This document shows positions 53,451 through 62,270 of a stretch of 64,000 nucleotides of DNA, one piece after another. The stretch spans positions 121,537 to 185,536 of the forward strand of contig PLXQ01000034.1 of NCBI GenBank assembly GCA_003151475.1, written 5' to 3'. Each line of letters starts with the position of its first letter. Positions within the stretch are counted from its first letter, which is position 1. The translations under genes were made by a program, and so were the position numbers. The stretch is from Acidimicrobiaceae bacterium (GTDB lineage Bacteria > Actinomycetota > Acidimicrobiia > Acidimicrobiales > UBA8190). The notes below the pieces were generated by a model. It was given only the letters and a program-made list of their open reading frames with translations, was not told where the DNA came from and made no database searches.

Positions 53451-54622
53451 GGAGCCGGGGACGTGGCGTCGGTGTCGGTCCCGGCGGTCGCCGAAATGGC
53501 GGCCAGCGCCTCGAGGAGCAGCGAGACGTGGTCGTCGGTGTGGGCGGCCGACAGGGTGACGCGCAGGCGGGCGGTGCCCGCCGGCACCGTCGGGGGCCGG
53601 ATGGCGGGCACCCAGACACCGTGGGCGCGCAAGGTGGCCGACGCCGCCACCGCCCGTTCGTCTGATCCGAGGACGATGGGGATGATGGGACTCGGGTGCC
53701 CCGGCGCCACCCGTTCGATATGACCGGCCAGGCGGCGGCGCAGAGCGGCCCCTTCGGGCGTGGACAGAAGGCGCAGCGCGGCCAGGGCGGCGGCGGTGTC
53801 GGGTGGGGTGAGTGCCGTGGTGAAGATGTAGGAGCGGGCGCGGTTCTCGAGCAGTTCGATGAAGGGTCGGGGGCCGGCCACGAAGCCGCCCAGGGCGCCG
53901 AGGGTCTTCGACAGCGTGCCCACCCGCAGGACGTCCAGATCGAGCAGATCAGGGCCGAGGTCGGGTCCGAGGACGGCGTGGGCTTCGTCGAGGACGAGGA
54001 GCGCGCCGTGACGGCGGCAGAGTTCGGCGATCTCGGTGACCGGGGCGACGTCGCCGTCCATGGAGAACACGACGTCGGTGACGACCAGGGCCGGACCGGG
54101 GGACCCGGACAGAAGTGACTCGAGGTGATCGACGTCGCGGTGGCGAAAGACCGCCGTTTCGGCGTGCGAGAGGCGGGCTCCGTCGATGATCGAGGCGTGG
54201 TTGAGTTCGTCGGAACAGATGAGGACACCTCTGTCACCGAAGGCGCCGAGCACGCCCAGGTTGGCGGCGAAGCCGGTGGGAAAGACGGTGGCGCGTTCGG
54301 TGCCTTTCCAGTGCGCCAGGGCCGCTTCCAGTTCTTCGTGGCAGGGTCGGCTCCCGGTGACCAGGCGGCTGGCCCCGGCCCCGGTGCCCCAGAGGTCGAG
54401 GGCCTCGTGGGCGGCGGCAACGACGGCCGGGTGGAGCGACAGTCCCAGGTAGTCGTTGGAGGCAAAGGCCACCACCTTGGTGCCGTCGGCGGTGAGCACA
54501 CCTTCGGGGCCCTGGGCGTCGAAGGTCAGAGGAACGCGCCAGCGGCCCTCGGCGGCCAGGCGCTCGTTTCTGGCCTCGACCAGAGACGACCACGTCGTCG
54601 GCCGCGGTGGCGTGCCGCTCAC
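53447..54622 (-). CDS. bioF: 8-Amino-7-oxononanoate synthase
   Basis: BioF condenses pimeloyl-ACP or pimeloyl-CoA with alanine. The 391-residue PLP enzyme shows FASNDYLGLSLHP, the GTGAGASRLVTGS stretch, the Asp of LVLDEAHAVLG and the Schiff-base Lys in VGTLSKTLGALGG. GTG at 54622 overlaps the bioA stop (GTGA); a longer open frame is antisense to bioA. Its order with bioA and bioD is the usual biotin order. Confidence 0.95.
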   Translation of the reverse strand: MSGTPPRPTTWSSLVEARNERLAAEGRWRVPLTFDAQGPEGVLTADGTKVVAFASNDYLGLSLHPAVVAAAHEALDLWGTGAGASRLVTGSRPCHEELEAALAHWKGTERATVFPTGFAANLGVLGAFGDRGVLICSDELNHASIIDGARLSHAETAVFRHRDVDHLESLLSGSPGPALVVTDVVFSMDGDVAPVTEIAELCRRHGALLVLDEAHAVLGPDLGPDLLDLDVLRVGTLSKTLGALGGFVAGPRPFIELLENRARSYIFTTALTPPDTAAALAALRLLSTPEGAALRRRLAGHIERVAPGHPSPIIPIVLGSDERAVAASATLRAHGVWVPAIRPPTVPAGTARLRVTLSAAHTDDHVSLLLEALAAISATAGTDTDATSPAP

Positions 54623-55968
54623 GGTGCCTCGGGCGGTGCACCGGCGTGTGACTCCTCGGCCACTTCGACGATGGCCTCGGCCAGCGTGGCCGTGATCCGT
54701 TCGATCTCGTCGGCGGTGATGGTGAGCGGCGGCATGACGACGACGACGTCGCCCAGGGGACGCAGCAGAACGCCGCGGCGCACGGCGCCGGCGCAGACGC
54801 GCCGACCCCACTTGAGACCGGCGGCGGGCGGTGCCAGTTCCACTCCCACCATGAGGCCGCGTTGGCGCACGGCTCGGACGGCCGGCAGCGGGGCCACCTC
54901 GCGCGTGAGCAGGCCCTCGAGCTGACCGGCGCGCGCTCCGACGTTGGTGAGGACGTCGCCCCGTTCGATTAGACCGAGGTGTTCGAGGGCGACGGCCGCC
55001 GCCAGCGCGTTCCCGGCGAATGAGTGGCCGTGGTAGAAGGTGCGCGCACCGAGGTCCTCGCCCAGAAAAGCGTCGTAGACGTGGCCGGCGGCCACCGTCG
55101 CCGACATGGGGAGATAGCCCCCCGTGAGTCCCTTGCCCAGACAGAGCAGGTCCGGACGGGTGTCGCTCCACTCGCAGGCGAACAACCGGCCCGTGCGGCC
55201 GAAGCCGGTGGCCACCTCGTCGGCGATGAGTAAGACGCCGGCGCGCCGGCAGGCCTCGGCCAGCCGGGCCACCTCGGCCGGATCGGTGACGAGCATGCCC
55301 GCGGCGCCCTGGACCAGTGGTTCGACGACCGCCGCCGCCAACTCCCCGGCGTGGCTTTCGACGGCGGCCACCGCTTTGTCGGCCCAACCGGGATCGTCGT
55401 AACCGGGGGTGCGGACGACGGAGAAGCGCAAGGGGTCGAAGACGTCGGTGCCGAATCCCCCGTCGCCCAGTGAGAGCCCCCCCACCGTGTCACCGTGGTA
55501 GGCGTTGCCGAGAGCGAGATAGCGGTGGCGGCCACGAACGCCCTTGTTGGTCCAGTACTGGAAGGCGATCTTGAGCGCCTGCTCCACGGCCGAGGCCCCG
55601 TCGGAGGCGAACAGGATGTGGGGGGCATCGACGGGGACCACGGCGGCCAGGGCTTCGGCCAACTCGATGACGACGGTGTTGCCGTTGCCGAGCAGGGTGG
55701 AGTGGGCCACGCGGTCGAGCTGACGGCGAAGCGCATCGTCGAGTTCGGGGACCCGGTGGCCGAGGGTGGTGACCCAGAGCGACGATATGGCGTCGAGATA
55801 ATGCCGGCCGTCGACGTCGATCAGCTCACGGCCTTCAGCATGGTCGACGATGACGGGGGAGTTGTCGGCATAGCTGGACATCTGGGTGAAGCCGTGCCAG
55901 ACGACCGCCGCGTCACGCGACACCCAGTCGTGCGCTTCCCCGCCCTCAGTACCCACCCCGGGAGTCAT
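54619..55968 (-). CDS. bioA: Adenosylmethionine-8-amino-7-oxononanoate aminotransferase
   Basis: BioA transfers the amino group of S-adenosylmethionine to give diaminopelargonate. The 449-residue class III aminotransferase has VWHGFTQMSSYADNSPVIV near the N-terminus, FASDGASAVEQALKIAFQYW, the LLIADEVATGFGRTG segment with the PLP Asp, and the Schiff-base Lys in LCLGKGLTGGYLPM. I chose the ATG at 55968; it lies 4 bases after the enoyl-CoA hydratase stop. The Trp-His-Gly-Phe motif and Tyr are BioA signatures that separate it from other class III enzymes. Confidence 0.94.
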   Translation of the reverse strand: MTPGVGTEGGEAHDWVSRDAAVVWHGFTQMSSYADNSPVIVDHAEGRELIDVDGRHYLDAISSLWVTTLGHRVPELDDALRRQLDRVAHSTLLGNGNTVVIELAEALAAVVPVDAPHILFASDGASAVEQALKIAFQYWTNKGVRGRHRYLALGNAYHGDTVGGLSLGDGGFGTDVFDPLRFSVVRTPGYDDPGWADKAVAAVESHAGELAAAVVEPLVQGAAGMLVTDPAEVARLAEACRRAGVLLIADEVATGFGRTGRLFACEWSDTRPDLLCLGKGLTGGYLPMSATVAAGHVYDAFLGEDLGARTFYHGHSFAGNALAAAVALEHLGLIERGDVLTNVGARAGQLEGLLTREVAPLPAVRAVRQRGLMVGVELAPPAAGLKWGRRVCAGAVRRGVLLRPLGDVVVVMPPLTITADEIERITATLAEAIVEVAEESHAGAPPEAP

Positions 55969-55972
55969 CGCC

Positions 55973-56767
55973 TCAGACCTGGGCGCGGCCCCGGTCGACG
56001 ACGCCACGCCGGCGGCGTTCGATGTCGGCGGGGTCGACGCCACCACGTTGGAAGATCGCCGCGGCACGGGCTTCGACGTCCCAGGCCTCTCCACCGGTGA
56101 CGCGGCTGGCCTCTTCATAGGTGGCGAGGATGGCGCGCACGGCGCGTTGATCGGAGGAGACGATGTCGCGCGCCAGGCGGCGGGCCAGGGGCAGGAGCTC
56201 ATCGTGGGCGACGACGTGGTTGACGAGGCCCCATTCGAGGGCGAGGTGGGCGTCGACGAAGTTTCCGGTGGCCGACATCTCGCGGGCCCGGCGGATGCCG
56301 ATGGCCTCGGGGAGAAGCACGGTCAGGCCCCACAGCGGGTGGACGCCCACGCGGGCGTGGGTGTCGGCGAAGCGGGCGTGTTCCGAGGCCACCAGGAGGT
56401 CACAGTTGAGAGCGAGTTCGAGCCCACCGGTGACGGCCACCCCGTTGATGGCGCCGATGATCGGCTTAGTGGTGGGAAGAGTGGTCCCCCGACCCCGGCG
56501 CGAGACCGCACTCGACTCGGTCTCACCGGCCTGGCGCTTCAAGATGCCGCCGTCTCTCCCGAGCTCCTTCAGATCGAGGCCGGCACAGAAGGCCGGATCG
56601 GCACCGGTGAGGATGAGCACGTCGACGTCGTGGTCGGCGTCGGCCTGAGCGACGAGGTGGCGGAGCCGCTCCACCAGCGCCCCCGACATGGCATTGCGGG
56701 CCTCGGGACGATTGAGGGTGACGGTGGCCACCCGGTCGGCCACCTCGAGGAGAACGACGTCGGGCAC
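55973..56767 (-). CDS. Enoyl-CoA hydratase/isomerase family protein
   Basis: The 264-residue crotonase has TVTLNRPEARNAMSGALVER, AFCAGLDLKELG (oxyanion hole), KPIIGAINGVAVTGGLELAL near residue 103 and RARFADTHARVGVHPLWG. The second catalytic Glu is replaced by His-Pro in this stretch, so hydration is not assured and isomerase or hydrolase activity is possible. It lies between the thiolase (22-base gap) and bioA (4-base gap), so it may make a precursor for biotin or belong to an unrelated beta-oxidation set. Confidence 0.9.
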   Translation of the reverse strand: MPDVVLLEVADRVATVTLNRPEARNAMSGALVERLRHLVAQADADHDVDVLILTGADPAFCAGLDLKELGRDGGILKRQAGETESSAVSRRGRGTTLPTTKPIIGAINGVAVTGGLELALNCDLLVASEHARFADTHARVGVHPLWGLTVLLPEAIGIRRAREMSATGNFVDAHLALEWGLVNHVVAHDELLPLARRLARDIVSSDQRAVRAILATYEEASRVTGGEAWDVEARAAAIFQRGGVDPADIERRRRGVVDRGRAQV

Positions 56768-56789
56768 GGGAGGTGCTCGGGAGCGCCGG

Positions 56790-57992
56790 CTACTTGGTGA
56801 CGACGACGCTGGAGCCGTGGCCGAAGAGGCCCTGGTTGGCCGTCACTCCGACGCGCGCCCCCTCGACCTGGCGCCCGTCGGCCTGGCCCCGGAGCTGCCA
56901 GACGAGCTCGCAGACCTGGGCGATGGCCTGGGCGGGGATGGCTTCACCGAAACAGGAGAGGCCGCCGCTGGGGTTGACGGGGATGCGCCCACCGACGGCC
57001 GTGTCACCGTCACGCAGAAGTCTCTCGGCTTCTCCTTCCTTGCAGAGGCCGATGTCCTCGTACCAGTCGAGCTCGAGCGCCGAGGAGAGGTCGTAGACCT
57101 CGGCCACGTCGACGTCCTCGGGGGAGATGCCCGCCTCTTCGTAGGCGGCATGGGCGATGGACCGCTTGAATCCCGGTCCGATGCCACCGTCGGCGGCGAC
57201 AGCGGAATCGGTGGCGAAGTTGGGCATCTCGATCACGGTCTGGGGAAACCGGGGGGTGACGGTGGAGACGGCCGGGATGGTGACGAAGCCGGAGCCGCCG
57301 GCATGACGACGGGCGAAATCGGTGCTCGTGAGTACGAGGGCCGCCCCCCCGTCCGAGGTGGCACAGATCTCGAGGAGACGCAGAGGGTCGGCCACCATCG
57401 GTGAGGCGAGGACCTCCTCGACGGTGACCTCGGCGCGGTAGCGGGCGTTGGGGTTGGCCAGGCCGTGGCGGGCGTTCTTCACCTTGACGGCGGCGAAGTC
57501 CTGTTCGGTGGCGCCGAAGAGCTCCATGCGCCGCCGGGCGTAGAGGGCGAAGTAGGTGGGATTGGTCGCTCCGAGCAGATGGAAGCGGAGCCAGTCGGGA
57601 TCGTCCTTGCGGTCGCCGCCGACAGGGGTGAAGAACCCCTTGGGTGTCGTATCGGCTCCCACCACCAGGGCCACGTCACAGAGTCCGGCCAGGATCTGGG
57701 CCCGGGCGGCGGCCACAGCCGTCGCCCCCGACGCGCACGCCGCGTACGAGCTCGCCACGCGGGCGCCGGTCCAGCCGAGGGCCTGGGCGAAGGTGGCTCC
57801 GGCCACGAACCCCGGATAGCCGTTGCGGATGGTGTCGGCTCCCGAGACGAACTGGATGTCGCGCCAGGCCAGGCCGGCGTCGGCCAGCGCCGCGCGCGCC
57901 GCCGTCAATCCGTACTCGACGAAGTTGCGGCCCCACTTTCCCCAGGGGTGCATGCCCACACCGAGGACCGCCACCTTCTTGTCATCAGCCAT
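56790..57992 (-). CDS. Thiolase-fold acyltransferase (SCP-x/lipid-transfer type)
   Basis: The 400-residue protein has a thiolase fold: VAVLGVGMHPWGKWGRNFVE, then VASSYAACASGATAVAAARA with the nucleophile Cys near residue 90, and a C-terminal NPSGGLSCFGEAIPAQAIAQ with the second Cys and GSSVVV end. It belongs to the SCP-x-type or lipid-transfer-like group, which often act with a DUF35 partner. The start overlaps the DUF35 gene by 8 bases, supporting a complex. Substrates are unknown. Confidence 0.9.
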   Translation of the reverse strand: MADDKKVAVLGVGMHPWGKWGRNFVEYGLTAARAALADAGLAWRDIQFVSGADTIRNGYPGFVAGATFAQALGWTGARVASSYAACASGATAVAAARAQILAGLCDVALVVGADTTPKGFFTPVGGDRKDDPDWLRFHLLGATNPTYFALYARRRMELFGATEQDFAAVKVKNARHGLANPNARYRAEVTVEEVLASPMVADPLRLLEICATSDGGAALVLTSTDFARRHAGGSGFVTIPAVSTVTPRFPQTVIEMPNFATDSAVAADGGIGPGFKRSIAHAAYEEAGISPEDVDVAEVYDLSSALELDWYEDIGLCKEGEAERLLRDGDTAVGGRIPVNPSGGLSCFGEAIPAQAIAQVCELVWQLRGQADGRQVEGARVGVTANQGLFGHGSSVVVTK

Positions 57993-58449
57993 GTGCGTCT
58001 CCCGTGAGGTCGCCCGACGCCAGCGGGCGCCATTTCCAGACGAGGTATTCGTGGTCGTCGTCCTCGTAGAGGACGTCGGTGACGAGCTCGACCTCGGTGC
58101 CGATCGACAGGTCGTCGACGCCGACCCCGGGAACGACCTGCCCCATGACCACCATCTTCTCGGCCGTGAGCTCGACGGCGGCGATGCAGAACGCGACGTA
58201 GGGCTCAGCCGCCCGGTAGGGCGGCGGAGGCTGGTAGCGGGCATCGGTGTAGGACCAGATCTTGCCCCGCCGGCTGAGGGGGACCTCCTCGAACTCCATG
58301 CCGTCACACTCAGGGTTGCGGCAGAAATAGGTCTCGCGGGGGAAGGCGTAGGTCCCGCAGGTTCGGCAGCGGCTGCCCAGGAGGGTGGGCGATCCTTCTG
58401 TGGTGAACCAGCCGTCGATGGCGGGGATCGCGCTCTTGGTGGGGGCCAT
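57985..58449 (-). CDS. DUF35 zinc-ribbon/OB-fold partner of the thiolase
   Basis: The 154-residue protein has a zinc ribbon near the N-terminus (CRTCGTYAF, then CRNPECDG, four Cys) and an OB-fold domain (GKIWSYTDARYQPPPPYRA, then PYVAFCIAAVEL, then GTEVELVTDVLYED). DUF35 proteins bind thiolases or acyl-CoA and help channel intermediates, as in archaeal HMG-CoA synthesis. The 8-base overlap with the thiolase supports that partnership. It is first in the operon with bioA-F-D. Confidence 0.92.
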   Translation of the reverse strand: MAPTKSAIPAIDGWFTTEGSPTLLGSRCRTCGTYAFPRETYFCRNPECDGMEFEEVPLSRRGKIWSYTDARYQPPPPYRAAEPYVAFCIAAVELTAEKMVVMGQVVPGVGVDDLSIGTEVELVTDVLYEDDDHEYLVWKWRPLASGDLTGDAHG

Positions 58450-58550
58450 CGACCAAGTCTAACGGACCGTCAGATCCCGGCCCCGGGGCGGATCGCGGGT
58501 CGTGAGCGGCGCCGTCCTGGGACCGGTGACCGTGATCGTAAAGTCGCGCC

Positions 58551-59315
58551 ATGCCCTACGAGCTCACGGTGGTCGACTCCTTTACCGACCGTCCTTTCGC
58601 CGGGAACCCGGCGGCGGTGACCGTCGTCGAAAGCTTCCCTGACGACGCAGAGATGCAGTCGATCGCCCGGGAGATGAACCTCTCCGAGACTGCCTTCGCC
58701 GTGTCCCGACCAGACGGGTCCTACGACCTGCGGTGGTTCACCCCCGCCGTCGAGGTCGATCTGTGCGGTCACGCCACGCTCGCCGCCGCTCATGTCCTCG
58801 GGGGAACGGCTCGCTTCGTCACCCGCAGCGGCCTGCTCACGTGCACGACGGGCGAGGAGGACTGGATCGAGATGGATTTCCCGGCCGATCCCCCTGTCGC
58901 CGCCGATCCGCCGGTCGGCCTGGGAATCCCCGGCGTGAAATGGAGTGGGCGCGGTCGCTCCGACATCGTGGTGGAGCTGGCCGATGCCGCCGCCGTCCGG
59001 TCGTTGCGGCCGAACCTGGCGGCCATGGTGATCCCCAGTGTCCGTTGCATCATCGTGACGGCGGAGGCAGACGTGGCCGGTATCGACTGCGTCAGCCGGG
59101 TTTTCGCACCGGCGGTCGGCATACCGGAGGATCCGGTGACAGGCTCCGCCCACTGCACCCTGGCGCCGTTCTGGGCCGAACGGCTCGGCCGGACGAAGTT
59201 GGTGGGCGAACAGGCATCGGCCCGCGGCGGCATCGTCCGGATGCGGCTGGCCGGCGACCGGGTGGTTCTCGGAGGTCAGGCGGTCACGGTTTCGAAGGTG
59301 CACATGATCGTCTGA
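58551..59315 (+). CDS. PhzF-family epimerase/isomerase
   Basis: The 254-residue protein has the diaminopimelate-epimerase-like fold of PhzF: VVDSFTDRPFAGNPAAV at the N-terminus, the catalytic Glu in NLSETAFAV near residue 47, VDLCGHATLAAAHVL and EDPVTGSAHCTLAPFW near residues 193-208. Most members isomerise unknown small molecules; a phenazine pathway is not implied. It is divergent from the DUF35 gene by about 100 bases, with promoters in the gap. Confidence 0.9.
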   Translation: MPYELTVVDSFTDRPFAGNPAAVTVVESFPDDAEMQSIAREMNLSETAFAVSRPDGSYDLRWFTPAVEVDLCGHATLAAAHVLGGTARFVTRSGLLTCTTGEEDWIEMDFPADPPVAADPPVGLGIPGVKWSGRGRSDIVVELADAAAVRSLRPNLAAMVIPSVRCIIVTAEADVAGIDCVSRVFAPAVGIPEDPVTGSAHCTLAPFWAERLGRTKLVGEQASARGGIVRMRLAGDRVVLGGQAVTVSKVHMIV

Positions 59316-59322
59316 TGCGAAC

Positions 59323-60222
59323 ATGGGGACCATGAGCAGTCCGACCACGGCCAGGCGGATGTGGCGGGTCTTCGATCCGATCCACGCCGTGACGTATTTC
59401 GCCCCCGAGTGCGACGAAGAGTTCCGGGCCTGCGGGTTGAAGGGATTCTGGATGGGGTATTTCGCCGGTCGCGGCGCCCCCATGGGCGCGGTGGAGCCGG
59501 CGGTGGTGACAGCGACGTTCTACAACTTCGCCCCCAAGATGGCGGCCCGGGCCCTGCCCGATGCCTGGGGGTTCGCATCTCCGGCCAAGGTTCTCGACGC
59601 ACGGCTGGCCGGTGCCCAGCGGGCACTGGGGCGGATCCTCGGACCCGAGGGGTCATCACCGGAGGTCTCATCGGCAGCGGACATCGCCCGCCGAGCGGCC
59701 GAAGCCGTGACCGTGGTCGGCCGCCCATTGGCGGCGGCCAACGCCGCCTTGGCGTGGCCGAGTGATCCTCTGCTCGTTCTGTGGCAGGCGACGACGATCC
59801 TGCGGGAGCATCGCGGCGACGGCCACGTGGCCGCGCTCGTCGATGCCGGACTCGACGGGTTGCAGTCCCACGTCTCCTTCGTGGGTACCGGCGCCATCTC
59901 CCGGTCGGTACTCCAGCCCGCCCGGGGGTGGAACGACGAGGAGTGGCAGGAGGCCGAGAGGTCCATGGTGGAGCGTGGGTGGTTGGACCCGTCGGATCCC
60001 GAAAAATTGACACCTCTCGGCGCTACGGCCCGGCAGAAGATCGAGGAAACCACCGACCGGTTGGCAGCGGAGCCGTGGGAGCGGATGGGCGAGGAGGCGA
60101 CCGCAGAACTGAGGGCGCTGCTCAAGCCCATGGCGGGCCGCATCGCTGATCTGGGCGTCGTCCCGGTGCCCAACCCCATCGGTTTGCGGACCGAGACCGA
60201 GATGACCCCCGGCCGGGACTGA
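59323..60222 (+). CDS. SCO6745-family protein (copy 2)
   Basis: The 299-residue helical protein is a paralogue of the one at 46492: MWRVFDPIHAVTYFAPECDE, then GFWMGYFAGRGAPMGAVEP, TTILREHRGDGHVAALVDAGLDG and WLDPSDPEKLTPLGATAR with the winged-helix-like end. An internal ATG at 59332 is an equal start. The function is not established. It lies 7 bases after the PhzF gene, suggesting co-transcription. Confidence 0.8.
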   Translation: MGTMSSPTTARRMWRVFDPIHAVTYFAPECDEEFRACGLKGFWMGYFAGRGAPMGAVEPAVVTATFYNFAPKMAARALPDAWGFASPAKVLDARLAGAQRALGRILGPEGSSPEVSSAADIARRAAEAVTVVGRPLAAANAALAWPSDPLLVLWQATTILREHRGDGHVAALVDAGLDGLQSHVSFVGTGAISRSVLQPARGWNDEEWQEAERSMVERGWLDPSDPEKLTPLGATARQKIEETTDRLAAEPWERMGEEATAELRALLKPMAGRIADLGVVPVPNPIGLRTETEMTPGRD

Positions 60223-60313
60223 TCGGATGAGGGCTGGCGGCCGGTGCAGATAGGATCATCGGCTGTCGTCCTGCCGGTCGGCCCCCTGGGACATCCGGCA
60301 CTGACGCCGCCCA

Positions 60314-60387
60314 GCGCTTGTAGCTCAATTGGATAGAGCATCTGACTACGGATCAGAAGGTTGGGGGTTCGAGTCCCTCCAAGCGCG
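60314..60387 (+). tRNA. tRNA-Arg (ACG)
   Basis: The acceptor GCGCTTG pairs with CAAGCGC, the D arm is GCTC/GAGC, and the anticodon stem TCTGA/TCAGA closes loop CTACGGA with anticodon ACG. The T arm is GGGGG/CCCTC with one G-U pair, the discriminator is G, and CCA is not encoded. The Wadjet genes begin 438 bases past its 3' end, so it may be an integration site. Confidence 0.95.
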
Positions 60388-60824
60388 CTGAAAAGTCCAG
60401 GTCAGAGAGCTTTAGGAAAGTAGTTGCGTAAGCAACAGAGCCAACAATTTCCTGCAGCTAACCCATTGCCCGGAGCGAAAGCCCACTTCAGGGGGCATGA
60501 AGGCATTGCAGATCCCCCTGAACAAAAGCCAACAATTAGATTGATCCTCTGCGGGACGGGGCGAAACAGTCGGGGACATGTTTGTCGTCCCTGAAGCTGG
60601 TGGTGTCGTCGGGTTGTCTCGAACGCCCCTCGCGCCGGACGTGACAGTTGACAACAGGCCTGGATATTGGTTCCCCTGGTGGAAGTTGTCGGCGTAGCCA
60701 ACGACCGACGCTGAAGCCGCCAGACTGATGATTGACGTCACACCCACGGCCTACGATTCTCTCGTTGCCAGACGTCCCGTTTTTGGGGACTTCCCGCATC
60801 CGAGGACGGGAGAGCACCGCGCCG
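60388..60824. other. Non-coding stretch between tRNA-Arg and the Wadjet genes
   Basis: I see no convincing gene in these 437 bases; short frames in both directions lack motifs and codon bias. GC is visibly lower than in the genes before it, in line with imported DNA. A possible -35-like TTGACG (60732-60737) and TACGAT (60752-60757) are only 14 bases apart, too close for a standard promoter. GGGAGA at 60809-60814 is the likely jetA ribosome-binding site. No copy of the tRNA-Arg 3' end is seen further on in the window. Confidence 0.5.
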
Positions 60825-62270
60825 ATGAACTACGACGAGATCGTCCTCCTGAGGAACCAACACCCGGCCTGGGCTCTTCTGCGCTCGAATAACGTCGCTC
60901 TGGTGCTCAGCTTCCTCGGCCGGATGTTCGTCGATGGCAACGCCAGTGGCATTCCGGCGACCACGCTTGCCGCCGAGTTGGATGAGGCGCTCTACGCACT
61001 CAACCAGCGCTTCGGTGAGGACGCCTTTCCGAGACCCGCGGCCGCCTATCTTGACGACTGGGCTTCTCCCGACCACGCCTGGCTCCGAAAGTACTATCCG
61101 GCCGGAGCCGACGAAGCACACTTCGACCTGGCCCCCGCAGTCGAGAAGGCGCTTCTGTGGGTGCAAGATCTTCCCAGCCGTGACTTTATCGGGACGGAGT
61201 CACGACTGAACACCGTCTTCGAGCTGCTCCGACAGATGGTGTTCGGCGCCGATGACGACCCCGAGCGCCGACTTGCAGAGCTCCGCCGGCGGCGGGCGGA
61301 GATCGACGAGGAGATCGCCCGCGCTAAGCAAGGAGAACTATCGATGCTGGACGCGGTGAGCCAGCGCGACCGGTATCAGCAGTTTGCCCGCACATCACGG
61401 GAGCTTCTCGCCGACTTCCGCCAGGTAGAGGAGAACTTCCGAGGACTCGACCGGACGCTCCGAGAGCAGATCGCCGGCTGGTCAGGATCGAAGGGCGCTT
61501 TGCTCGACGAGGCACTCGGTAGCCGTACAAATATCGCCGAATCCGATCAGGGCCGCAGCTTCCAGGCTTTCTACGACTTCTTGCTGTCTCATCACAAGCA
61601 GACGGAACTCACTGACCTGCTCGATCGGCTCCAGCACATCCAGGAGCTCGGTGATCAAGACAGGCGACTCCTCCGCATCCATTTCGATTGGATCGATGCC
61701 AGCGAACGTACGCAGGCCACCGTCCGTCTCCTCTCCGAACAACTCCGGCGCTTTCTCGATGATCAGGTGTGGCTGGAGAACCGGCGTGTCTTCGACTTAC
61801 TCCGTTCGATCGAGGCCAAGGCGCTGCGGGTCCGTAGCCGGCCCGACCGGATCGTGGTCATGGAGCTGGACGACTCGGGCGTCTCCATCAACCTACCTAT
61901 GGAGCGTCCCCTCTATCGCCGTTCGCGCCGTCACTCACTCGAGACCGAATCCATGGAGCACGGGAACGACGACTTCGATTCCTCGGCCATGCTGAGCCAG
62001 TTGTATGTCGACCGGGATGCACTGATGAGACGGGTACTCAGCTCGCTCGGAAGAAATGACCAAGTGGGACTCACCGACGTGGTCAGTAGCGACCCCCTAG
62101 AGCAAGGTCTGGCCGAACTAGTCGGGTACCTGTCACTGCAGGAACCCGGCCTTGCTGTTGTGTTCGACGAGGAGCGCCGCGACCAGATCCGGTGGAGTGC
62201 CGGGGAAGTCGAACGTGTGGCCGATCTACCCGCAGTTTCGTTCAGTCGAGACCGTTCGGAGTCGAGATGA
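60825..62270 (+). CDS. jetA: Wadjet subunit JetA (DUF3375)
   Basis: JetA is the kleisin-like subunit of the Wadjet plasmid-defence complex. The 481-residue protein starts MNYDEIVLLRNQHPAWALLR, the DUF3375 opening, has a helical, partly coiled-coil middle (RLAELRRRRAEIDEEIARA) and a C-terminal winged-helix-like part (LTDVVSSDPLEQGLAELVGY). The ATG at 60825 was preferred to an in-frame start at 60732 because homology starts here. It overlaps jetB (ATGA). Its less GC-biased codons than those of the neighbours suggest acquisition. Confidence 0.92.
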   Translation: MNYDEIVLLRNQHPAWALLRSNNVALVLSFLGRMFVDGNASGIPATTLAAELDEALYALNQRFGEDAFPRPAAAYLDDWASPDHAWLRKYYPAGADEAHFDLAPAVEKALLWVQDLPSRDFIGTESRLNTVFELLRQMVFGADDDPERRLAELRRRRAEIDEEIARAKQGELSMLDAVSQRDRYQQFARTSRELLADFRQVEENFRGLDRTLREQIAGWSGSKGALLDEALGSRTNIAESDQGRSFQAFYDFLLSHHKQTELTDLLDRLQHIQELGDQDRRLLRIHFDWIDASERTQATVRLLSEQLRRFLDDQVWLENRRVFDLLRSIEAKALRVRSRPDRIVVMELDDSGVSINLPMERPLYRRSRRHSLETESMEHGNDDFDSSAMLSQLYVDRDALMRRVLSSLGRNDQVGLTDVVSSDPLEQGLAELVGYLSLQEPGLAVVFDEERRDQIRWSAGEVERVADLPAVSFSRDRSESR

